This document shows positions 33,532 to 42,100 of a stretch of DNA of 45,767 bases, piece by piece (the stretch's first letter is position 1; every line of letters begins with the position of its first letter). Source of the stretch: CAIQJJ01 sp964606085 (GTDB lineage: Bacteria; Chloroflexota; Anaerolineae; Anaerolineales; UBA4823); assembly GCA_964606085.1 (NCBI GenBank), contig CAZSFD010000039.1:1-45767 (forward strand), written 5' to 3'. The notes below the pieces were generated by a model. The model was given only the letters and a program-made list of their open reading frames with translations, made no database searches and was not told the DNA's origin. Position numbers and translations under genes: made by a program.

Positions 33532-35325
33532 TTAGGGCGTGTTCAGCCGCCAGGCGAAGGTTTGAATGGATTGCAATTTGCGAATGGATTGTGAATCGTT
33601 TTTCGCCAGGATATTGTCGTAGGTGGCGTGGATGCGTTCAAGATTCATCCACGCGGCCACTTGGGGTAATTTCTCGAACAATGGCTGGAAAGACGCTTTG
33701 CCGTCGTGGGTTACACAGGCTACATCCGAAACGGCGCGTGAGCGGTACAGGCCAGGGAAGACCTGGCGGGCAGTTTTTTCAGGCAGGTAGCGGGCCAGGC
33801 GTTTTTTGAGCAGATAGCTGCCGTTGTAGGTGATCGGTTCGCGGGCGTATGTGCCGGGAATAGCCGCCAGACCGGGGTAATAGCGGGCAAACATCATTTG
33901 CTGCATGATGCGTTCGTCGAGCAGGGCGCGTGGAATGGAATAGGCAAAACGAGCGTATTCGCGGTGGATGTAAGGTGTGGCAACCCCGCGGAAATAATCG
34001 CTCATCAACGATTGGAAGTAGGTAAAGTGGCGTTGGCGGCCCCACACGGTGAGCAAGCGCACTTTTTGGAACGGCGGGCCGGGGATGGCATCGGCCAGGC
34101 GTTGGTATTCGGCGGCCAGTTCGTCGAGCGCATCATCTATAGGGATGCTCATCAGGCTGCGCAGCTCTTTGGGCGTCCAGTGCAGGTAGGCATCGGGGGT
34201 GAGTTGATAGGGTGTCGGCCCCTGGTAGGCTTCCATCAAAAACTTGACATCATACCCCGTCATGCACTCGCCGATGAAGCCGGAAATGATCGGGCCGGGC
34301 GGTTCGTTCTCCAGGGCATCGAGAAAGGGGATTTGATACATGCCGTGAAAGTGCATGGCGCTGCCGAACAGGTCGGTCCAGCGCGGCAGGTCGCGGGCGA
34401 GGTAGCCATTGCCGGGGTTGATGGTTTTCCACGGAATGCCGAGAGCGCGGGCGATGCCCTGGGCGTGGATGACATCGCTGCTTTTGGGCACGCCCCAGGT
34501 GTAGGCGGTCACATCGGCGCCCACATCGGCGGCCACGCCGGCGATCAAACGCGAGTCCAGGCCGCTGGAGAGCGGCAAAACCCAGTGCGGTTGTGTCTTG
34601 AGGGTTGTGGCAATGGCCTGTTGCGACAGGCTGTACATCGCCTCCAGGATTTCATCCCAGCCGGCTTGCCAGCGCTGCTCGCTCGGCTGCACCGAAAGGC
34701 GCGGCGTAAACTGGAAGTTGTTTGCCTGCCAGCGCGCTTCGCAATCGGGCGGCAGCGTTTTCATGTTTTTGAAGAGCGTCCAATCGCTGAAATAATGTCC
34801 CCAGATCAGCAGCGCCAGCAGGCTGGGCAAAGAAATATCGTTTTCACCCAGGCCCAGCGCGGCGACCATGGCGGGTTCAAGCGTGCTGGCCATGCGGCTG
34901 CCTGACAAACTGGCATGAAAAACGGGGATACTGCCGACCCAGTCGTTCCACAGCGTCCACGAATTGTCGTGGGGATCGATACGCAGCAGGTTGACGCGGC
35001 CTTCCCAGGGCAAAATGAAGGGTCTCGCTGGCGAGGCGTCCATCACCTGCCTGGCGATTTCTTGCCAGGAAACTTTGCCCACCGGCGAGCCGATCAGCGC
35101 TAACAGGCTGCCATCGGGCAGGGTGTGGCAGCACTTTGCCAGGTCGCCGCGCCCCCACAGGGTGAGGCGGGTCTGGCCGATTTCCAGTGTACTGTGGTGC
35201 AGATCGTTGAAGTGGGCCAGGGTGCGTTGCAAGGCCGCCTGACTGTTGGCAAGCGCCTGTGGCGAGCCATTGTAGATGGCGGTAAAACCGATGGCGGCCT
35301 GGGGGTGGCTGTTGGGATCAGGCAT
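33532..35325 (-). CDS. Divergent asparagine synthase-like protein (copy C)
   Basis: 597 aa from ATG 35325. ATG at 35355, which would overlap wzt by 17 nt, is an alternative. The C-terminal half is an ATP-pyrophosphatase with PP-loop SSGLDSR (253-259), TAYTWGVPKSSD and FIGECMTGYDV. The N-terminal ~200 residues form a beta-rich Ntn-like domain (AAIGFTAIYNG, LLALIGSPVGK, WNDWVGSIPVF) with no Cys at the start. It is only distantly similar to copies A and B. Placed between wzt and wzm, it is probably required for, or acts on, the exported polymer. Glutamine-independent amide formation is the likely chemistry; the substrate is unknown. Confidence 0.78.
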   Translation of the reverse strand: MPDPNSHPQAAIGFTAIYNGSPQALANSQAALQRTLAHFNDLHHSTLEIGQTRLTLWGRGDLAKCCHTLPDGSLLALIGSPVGKVSWQEIARQVMDASPARPFILPWEGRVNLLRIDPHDNSWTLWNDWVGSIPVFHASLSGSRMASTLEPAMVAALGLGENDISLPSLLALLIWGHYFSDWTLFKNMKTLPPDCEARWQANNFQFTPRLSVQPSEQRWQAGWDEILEAMYSLSQQAIATTLKTQPHWVLPLSSGLDSRLIAGVAADVGADVTAYTWGVPKSSDVIHAQGIARALGIPWKTINPGNGYLARDLPRWTDLFGSAMHFHGMYQIPFLDALENEPPGPIISGFIGECMTGYDVKFLMEAYQGPTPYQLTPDAYLHWTPKELRSLMSIPIDDALDELAAEYQRLADAIPGPPFQKVRLLTVWGRQRHFTYFQSLMSDYFRGVATPYIHREYARFAYSIPRALLDERIMQQMMFARYYPGLAAIPGTYAREPITYNGSYLLKKRLARYLPEKTARQVFPGLYRSRAVSDVACVTHDGKASFQPLFEKLPQVAAWMNLERIHATYDNILAKNDSQSIRKLQSIQTFAWRLNTP

Positions 35326-35338
35326 GTTGTCTCGCAAT

Positions 35339-36574
35339 TCAGGCGATTTCTTCATGTTGCCATTGGCGGTTGGGTTCAAAGACGCCATCTAAATCCAGGT
35401 GGCCGCCGCTTTCATCTTTCACGTCAAACCATTCGGAGCGCCCCATATCGAAAGTGATCGCTTTGTCGGGGCTTTTGAGTGTGACGACGATGTAATAGGT
35501 GCCTGGGAACAGTTGCAGCGGATCAAGCCTGACCATCAGGCGGCCGCGGCCTTTGGCGATGCGAAAGCGTGACCCATCGCGTTCGGAATAAAGGACGGCG
35601 CATGAAATCCCATCGGTGCGGATCACGCGTACCACCACGTCCATTTCGTCAACCGCTTCGTAGGCCACATAGTTGCAAATGACATCGAGCGGTTGGTTGG
35701 CCTGGTAGCTGGGGCTGCTGGCGCCGTCGGGCCCAAGCAGTTGGACATCGCCGATCTCCAGGTGGCCTTTGGTCTCATCGGGGGCGAGGCCGCTGGCTTT
35801 CAGGCGTTGTTTGCGGTTTTCGTTGAGCGCCTGGTTGTATAACTCGATGGCTTCTTCGGTTTCGCCATAATAGAGCGCTTTGCCACGCTCTACATACAGG
35901 CTTTTCTTGCAGATCGCCTTTACCAGCCCGGTGTTGTGCGAAACAAAAATCAGGCTGGCGCCGCCATTCAGCAAGGCGCGGATGCGTTCGAGGCATTTCA
36001 TGCGAAAGGCCGTGTCGCCGACGGCCAGCACTTCGTCCACCAGCAGAATATCGGGTTCGACAGACGAGGCGACGGCAAAGCCCAGGCGTACGGCCATGCC
36101 TGAAGAATAGCGCTTGACGGGGGTATCTATGAAGCGCTCTAACTCAGCAAAGGCGACAATTTCGTCAAATTTGCGTTGAATGTCGGCCTTTTTCAGGCCG
36201 AGGATGGTGCCGTTGAGGAAGATATTTTCGCGCCCCGAAAGGTCGGGGTGAAAACCGGCGCCCAACTCGATCAGGGCGGATAGCGTGCCGTTGATGTTGA
36301 TCTTGCCGGAGGTGGGCCGGGTGATTTTGGCCAGCAGCTTGAGGGTGGTGGTTTTGCCGGCGCCATTCGAGCCAACCAGCGCCAGCGATTCGCCGCGGTT
36401 GAGCGTGAAGCTGACGTCGTTGAGCGCCCAGAAGTATTCATCGCTTTTGGGGTTGGCGCTGGTATGTGTGAGCAGCGATTTTGCCCACTGGAGCGTCGCG
36501 GCAGGCAGGCTGGTGCGCGTCATGCCCAGGCGGTAGCGTTTGGAGACGTGTTCAAATTCGATAACAGGTTTCAT
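35339..36574 (-). CDS. wzt: ABC transporter ATP-binding protein with C-terminal glycan-recognition domain (Wzt)
   Basis: 411-residue cytoplasmic ATPase that powers polysaccharide export with Wzm. Walker A is GSNGAGKTT (68-76), the signature YSSGM is at 156-160, Walker B LLVDEV at 177-182 and the switch His213 is in VSHN. The extra ~140 residues at 270-411 (HLEIGDVQLLGPDG to PNRQWQH) form the Wzt_C beta-sandwich, which in characterised systems binds the modified non-reducing end of its O-antigen. So a terminal modification is expected. The sulfotransferase gene immediately upstream is the obvious candidate (inference). ATG 36574 is preferred over an upstream TTG. Confidence 0.92.
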   Translation of the reverse strand: MKPVIEFEHVSKRYRLGMTRTSLPAATLQWAKSLLTHTSANPKSDEYFWALNDVSFTLNRGESLALVGSNGAGKTTTLKLLAKITRPTSGKININGTLSALIELGAGFHPDLSGRENIFLNGTILGLKKADIQRKFDEIVAFAELERFIDTPVKRYSSGMAVRLGFAVASSVEPDILLVDEVLAVGDTAFRMKCLERIRALLNGGASLIFVSHNTGLVKAICKKSLYVERGKALYYGETEEAIELYNQALNENRKQRLKASGLAPDETKGHLEIGDVQLLGPDGASSPSYQANQPLDVICNYVAYEAVDEMDVVVRVIRTDGISCAVLYSERDGSRFRIAKGRGRLMVRLDPLQLFPGTYYIVVTLKSPDKAITFDMGRSEWFDVKDESGGHLDLDGVFEPNRQWQHEEIA

Positions 36575-36600
36575 AGGGGGAGTTTTTAGCGGCAACCGAT

Positions 36601-37419
36601 TTAGGCTGCGATGGCCGGCATGTGTTTGTTTTTGAGATCGAATGCCTGGCGATAGATCGGTTCAGCGATGCGGGTGATGGCTGCATTTTCAGAGGCGCTG
36701 AGCTTTGATTTTTTATCCACGCTTTTGCTGTGGATTTGTTGACAATATGTAGGATTATAGTCTAATTTGATGAAGTCATAGATTTGCGGCAAGACGGTTT
36801 CTTTGTGGGTCACCAATTCGTCGTAATCTACGATAAACAGACGTTCGGGGCCGAGCGCTTGAAAGAGGTCAAATAGCTGGCGGGTCTTGGCTGTGTAGAG
36901 GTAGCAGGCGCGCTCGACGCGCGGAAGCGCTTTCATGCCAAACCATTGATAAAGATATTTTTTTATGCCAGTGAGTTGGAATGCCCCGCATTTGGCAAAG
37001 GTGCCATCCAGCCCGATGGGGGTCCAGTTATACAGCAGCGAATAGACCACCGAATGTGGATTGCGGATCACCCAGGCGATTTGAAACGGGCCGGGATGCT
37101 CCAGGTACTCACGATAGCATTCGTCTACAAAGGTGGTCTGGAAGCAATAGCGGCCCGATGGGGTGTGGGCGATGCTGCCCGAAAGGATCAGCGCGGCGTC
37201 CAGTTCATCATCATCGCCGAACCAGTAGTTGACCATGCCTGCGCTTTGCGTGATCACCCGCGCCAGGATGGTGGTGCCAGAGCGTTGGCAGCCAGCAACC
37301 AGCACGGCGTGAGGGAACTCATCCAGGCGGCGCAGCAGGTGGCAGCCGCGGGAGCGCACGAGGCGGGTAAAATCTTTCCAGGTGGTGATGGCGTCTGGTG
37401 CGGGGGGCGCTTGTTCCAT
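36601..37419 (-). CDS. Sulfotransferase family protein
   Basis: 272 aa, PAPS-dependent transfer of sulfate to a hydroxyl or amine. The 5'-phosphosulfate loop is GCQRSGTT (43-50). The 3'-phosphate-binding region WVIRNPHSVVYSLLYN (116-131) has the expected Arg and Ser. YLYTAKTRQLFDLFQALGPERLFIVDYDELV fits the helix before the dimer region of this family. ATG 37419 has GGAGAC about seven bases upstream. It lies between a surface sialidase-like gene and wzt, so it probably sulfates the exported glycan, perhaps as the terminal cap. The substrate is inferred from context. Confidence 0.85.
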   Translation of the reverse strand: MEQAPPAPDAITTWKDFTRLVRSRGCHLLRRLDEFPHAVLVAGCQRSGTTILARVITQSAGMVNYWFGDDDELDAALILSGSIAHTPSGRYCFQTTFVDECYREYLEHPGPFQIAWVIRNPHSVVYSLLYNWTPIGLDGTFAKCGAFQLTGIKKYLYQWFGMKALPRVERACYLYTAKTRQLFDLFQALGPERLFIVDYDELVTHKETVLPQIYDFIKLDYNPTYCQQIHSKSVDKKSKLSASENAAITRIAEPIYRQAFDLKNKHMPAIAA

Positions 37420-37435
37420 GATGTCTCCAGTGGGG

Positions 37436-38938
37436 CTACCGTTGTCGTCGTTGAATGAAAATGGCGAGCAGAATGAGCAAGCCGACCGGCACGATCCCCA
37501 CCAGGATGCTGGTGTTGGGGTTGTTGATGTTCGTGTTGGCCGGGGCGGATTTGTCGAAGGTGGCCGTCGGACTGGCGGCTGGCGGTTGGTTGGCCGATTG
37601 CGCAGGTGGTTCGGGGGTGCCCAGTGCGTCAGGCAGGGGGGGGATGGTGGGTGTCGGGCTGAGCCAAACCGTGGGGACGGAATGCGTGGGGAGCGCGGGA
37701 GAATCGAGCAGGCGATACGCGTACCAGATATTCGTGGGTCCCGCCCGTGGGTCGTGCCGCCACAGGGCAAATAACAAGTTACCCTGGATCACCTCGGCCT
37801 GAATGAACGAAGGGTCGAAGCCTTCTTCGCCATTTGGCCCCACCACAATTTGCGGCCCAGCGACCACCCCCACCGGTTGGCTCCAGCGCTGGCCCAGCCA
37901 ATCACTCTGCCACACGCCATGAATGGCCGGGTCGCCCACGCGGTTGCCAAACAGAACGGACAGGCGCTCCTGACTATCTACCACCAGCGAGGCCGCGCCA
38001 TTGCTGCCCACCTGTTCAAACAGCCGCACCGGGCTGCTCCAGGTCTCGCCGGCGTCTGGCGAGGTGCGCATCCAGCGGGTACTGGGAAAGCCGTTGTGAT
38101 AAATGGCGATCAGTTGGCCCTGGTGTTCGATCACATTGGGTGTGTCGGCGGTAAATTCAGTGACGCTGGCCAGGCGGAAGGGGGGCGACCAGGTTAATGT
38201 GGGCTGCGCAAAGCGGGCAAAATAGACCGCCTGCGAATTGCCCGTTTCATCTTTGAGCGACCAGACGGCATAGGCGTTTCCGGCAGTACCGGGGCTGAAC
38301 CGAAAAGCGTAGGGCCATAAAGCGTCACTGTATGTGATGAACAGGGGTTCGGGTTGGCTCCAGGTTTGCCCGTGGTCGAGCGATTGCAGCATGTAAATGC
38401 CGTTACCCTTGAGCTTGCCACTGTACGCTGCCATCAAGAAGCCTTTGCCATCGCAAAACAAGTCGCCATCGGAGGGCGTAATGGCTGCGTCGCCGATCAA
38501 GCGCGGTGCGCTCCAGGCGGTTGATTTTCCCGCACTGAGGGCGGGGGCTTTGGTGTAGTACATTTCAGCTTGCAGGTCGTCGCCGCCGAAGAAAAGCAGG
38601 TGCATCCACCCCTGTTGGTCGAGGCAAGCGCCGTAAACCCTGGCGCCGCCGCGTGGCGCGGTGATGATGTCTACCAGGGTAGACCAGCCTTCTTGCAAGC
38701 TCCACCTGATGTAGAAAATGCGCAAATAATCGCCTACCGGTTGTGAGTGGAACAAGTGCAAACTCCCGGCGCTGTCGGTCACAAAAACAGGGTCCAGCCC
38801 CGATTCGCTCAGGCCGGGGATTTTCGCCGGGGGCTGCCACGCTACGGCTAACTGGGCTTGCGCTGCCCAGCCAGGCAGCAGCAGGGCCACAAAACAGGTT
38901 AATAAAAGGCTAACTTTGGCAGCCGGGGCGAATTTCAT
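37436..38938 (-). CDS. Membrane-anchored sialidase-like (BNR/Asp-box) protein
   Basis: 500-aa predicted surface protein with a signal peptide (1-28, LLPGWAAQAQL) and a C-terminal helix with basic tail (ILVGIVPVGLLILLAIFIQRRQR). Two Asp-boxes, SLDHGQTW (186-193) and SPDAGETW (293-300), indicate a six-bladed sialidase-fold propeller. The catalytic Arg triad and the Tyr/Glu pair of true sialidases are not clearly recognisable, so a glycan-binding or other hydrolytic role is possible. Residues ~425-475 are a Pro/Thr linker to the anchor. It may start the minus-strand operon, facing the divergent gene at 39112 across 173 bp with no clear -35/-10. Confidence 0.78.
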   Translation of the reverse strand: MKFAPAAKVSLLLTCFVALLLPGWAAQAQLAVAWQPPAKIPGLSESGLDPVFVTDSAGSLHLFHSQPVGDYLRIFYIRWSLQEGWSTLVDIITAPRGGARVYGACLDQQGWMHLLFFGGDDLQAEMYYTKAPALSAGKSTAWSAPRLIGDAAITPSDGDLFCDGKGFLMAAYSGKLKGNGIYMLQSLDHGQTWSQPEPLFITYSDALWPYAFRFSPGTAGNAYAVWSLKDETGNSQAVYFARFAQPTLTWSPPFRLASVTEFTADTPNVIEHQGQLIAIYHNGFPSTRWMRTSPDAGETWSSPVRLFEQVGSNGAASLVVDSQERLSVLFGNRVGDPAIHGVWQSDWLGQRWSQPVGVVAGPQIVVGPNGEEGFDPSFIQAEVIQGNLLFALWRHDPRAGPTNIWYAYRLLDSPALPTHSVPTVWLSPTPTIPPLPDALGTPEPPAQSANQPPAASPTATFDKSAPANTNINNPNTSILVGIVPVGLLILLAIFIQRRQR

Positions 38939-39111
38939 GGTATTCTGGCGTTTGTCGCTGCGCCTTGCAAAATTGTCAGGCGGTACTATGGCGCTATCGT
39001 TTTGCATCTTCAGGCCGTTTATAAAGGGCGATGAATGGGCTTTGCGCAAAATGATTGGTTTTGCATGGCCTACATTTCCATATCAACTTTATTAAAAATG
39101 TGAGGTATCTG

Positions 39112-42100
39112 ATGAAACACAAAAAAAATCTGCTTTATTTATTGGTTCTTGTGATTGGTGTGATGCTATCGGCCAGCGGGGTGTTTACCAGCGTTGCGCA
39201 GGGCGTGGTCAATGATACGGCCATGTACCTGCCCCTGGTGCTTTCCAATTATCCACTGCCGCCACAGCCATCTCCCACACCCACCCGACGGGCTACCCCC
39301 ACACCTACCCGCCGCGTCTCGCCAACGGTGACGGGTTCCGTTGCCCCACCCACCCCGCCCACCGACGCTTTCGATTGGCCGATGGCCGGCGCCAACCATT
39401 TGCGCACCTCGTGGACCTCGGAAGAAGTGGATGGCGAGTTAAAACCAGAGTGGTATCACCATTTCGATGCCTATGTTTCGCAGAAGGTGCAAATCGTTGC
39501 GGCGGCGGGCTTCTTATATATCTCCGCTTCTGATGGCCTTCATGCGCTTCATGCGGCCAATGGCGGCGAAGTGTGGTTTTATCCCACCGACCTGCCGCTG
39601 GGCCATTCGCCCACCTACGCCGATGGGGTCGTTTACGTGGGCGGCCTCGACCGCAAAATCCATGCCATCAACGCCCAAACCGGCGCTGGCATCTGGACTT
39701 ATACTGCCGGGGCGGGTTTCCATACCAACCCATTGGTGGTGGATGGTCGTTTATATGCTGGCAACCGGGATGGCTATTTCTATGCCCTTTACACCAGCGG
39801 AGCGCAGCGCGGCCAATTAGCCTGGCGCTACAAAACGGGCGGCCCCGTTTTGTATTCGGCGGCTTATGCCGATGGCACGGTGTACTTTGCCTCCAACGAT
39901 ATGTACGCCTATGCGCTCAACGCCCAAAATGGCAACCTGGTGTGGAAATCGGCCAAATTGGGTGGCTATGGTTTCCATTCTTTCTGGCCGGTCATTTATG
40001 GCAATTACGTGGTCTTCAGCGGTACGTGGAACTACCGTTTTGTCGAACCGGGGCCTTCGGGCAACCATAACGAGTTGGAACGCGAAGATGTTTATCCCGA
40101 TAATGCCCAGCCTGGCGACCCGATTGGCCCGTATGGGCATGAACCCGGCAATTGGGCCGCTGGCACAACCACCATTCGTGCCAACGCCATCATTCAGTAT
40201 TTTGAAGAGAAACCCCATCGGCGCACCTATTTCATGCTCCAGCGTTCCAATGGGCATGAATATACGTTCGATTCGGATGGTGATGGCAGCCCCGAATACG
40301 CGCCCATTCTCTATTTCGGTGCGAAGAACGGCACACGCTATCCGCCGGCGGTTGGCCGTGATGGGGTCATCTATCAGGCCAATAACTATCTCTATGAAGA
40401 TTGGATCGCCCGCGGCCAGGTGACGGGTTGGAAATTAGGCACGCCCTATATCAGCATACCCTCGCCAGATACCAATGCCGTGGATGAACCCCTCGGCTAC
40501 TCGATTGGCGGCGATATTGTGTACACTCGCCTGTGCTGTGATCGCGAGGCCAAATTCTTCAACCTGACCACCGGCGAAGGCCACTATCTCTTTGACCAGG
40601 GTGGCAACCCGCTGCGCCGCACCCTGCCTGATTTGTTCGAGCAAGGCTGGGATTTTGCCTATTGGAAGCATGGCGACCCTTCGGCCCCGGTGCCCTATAA
40701 CGGACGGGTGTACACCATCAATAACAATGCCGTTGTCGCCTACTCGACCGCCGGCAGTGATCCGGTCATCCCCCCGAATGAAGATTTGGGCAGTGAGCGT
40801 GGCGAGCCGGCCTCCAATGTCGAACGCAATACTATCGCCATCGGGCTGAACATGAAGGCCACGGCCAATAACAACACCTGGCCGTTGCTGATCTACCAGG
40901 AGCGCTACTACGAAATCAGCCCATCCGACTCGGTCAGGGCGACGTATACCCGCCTGTTTGAAGTGGCCGGCGCCACATCGGGTTCGCCCGGCTCGCTATC
41001 GGCCACCAACACCAATATCACCACCAATTGGGTCAGCACCTATAGTGGTGGGCAAACGCTGCGCACCTGGGTTTCAAAGCGCGCCCCGGCCATTCTGTTC
41101 GAGAATACCAGCCAGACCTATCAGTTGCGCGGCAATATCATTGGGCTGGCCTATCATACGTCCAGCGGTGTACAGGTCGCTTCCAACAACGTCACCATCC
41201 CTGGCAACTCGCTCACCGAAAGCTGGCTGCTGGTTTGGGATGATACGGCCGAGCATCGCTGGAGGCCGGTGGTGATCTCGTTGCAAAATCGCCCTACGCA
41301 GATTGTCGCCACGCCCACCAACCTGACCCTGACGTACTCAGGCGCGGCAGGCTACCTGGCGATCACGCCGCTGTATGGCATGAGCGCGCCCCTTTCATCC
41401 GAGGAGAGCGCCTGGCCGGGCGGCATTCCCGCGGCCACCATCGAGCGGGTTCGCTTGCTGAACCGGGTTGCCCGCTATTACCCCAGCAGCAGCACCGATG
41501 CCATCGCCGTCAACAGTTCCAATGGCGATGTCACCCTCACCTACACCTACCAATACCTCGAATTTACCGATACCTGGAACACCAACCGGGTGCGCCTGGC
41601 GTACCTGCCGCCGACCCTGGCGCTGGCCGCCTGGAACACCTCGCCCATTCGCATCAACAACCAGCCGCTCAGCGCGCACACCGACCTGGGATATGTGACC
41701 CCGCTCGGGCGCGTGGCGGGGGTCAACAACAGCGCTTCGGCCACCGTGCGCTTGCCGGGCCTGGCGACTTACTGGCGCACTTACCAGGAACCCACGGTCA
41801 CCGTCAACGCCTCGGATCCCTTGCGTGCCAGGTTAATCGCCGAGATTGACGCCATCATCGCCGCTGGTCACTTGCGCCCGGCCTATGGCGCACATGGCAT
41901 CTGGGATTCGAGCGCCCGTACGCTGCTGGGGCATGACCTGGCCGATTATTACCACAACCCCGCCGAGACGTTTTACACCTTGCTGCGCGCATTGCCTTTG
42001 CTGCCTGCTGACCGGCAAAACGCGCTCAAAACCTACCTGCAAAATGAATTTCAGCACTATTCGCCTGCGACTGTCAGCCATGTTGGGTGGGCAAGCGGGG

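Noticed and set aside
36601..37770. A longer 389-residue version of the sulfotransferase
   Set aside because: The extra N-terminus overlaps the 3' end of the sialidase-like gene in another frame and is Pro-rich. ATG 37419 has a Shine-Dalgarno.
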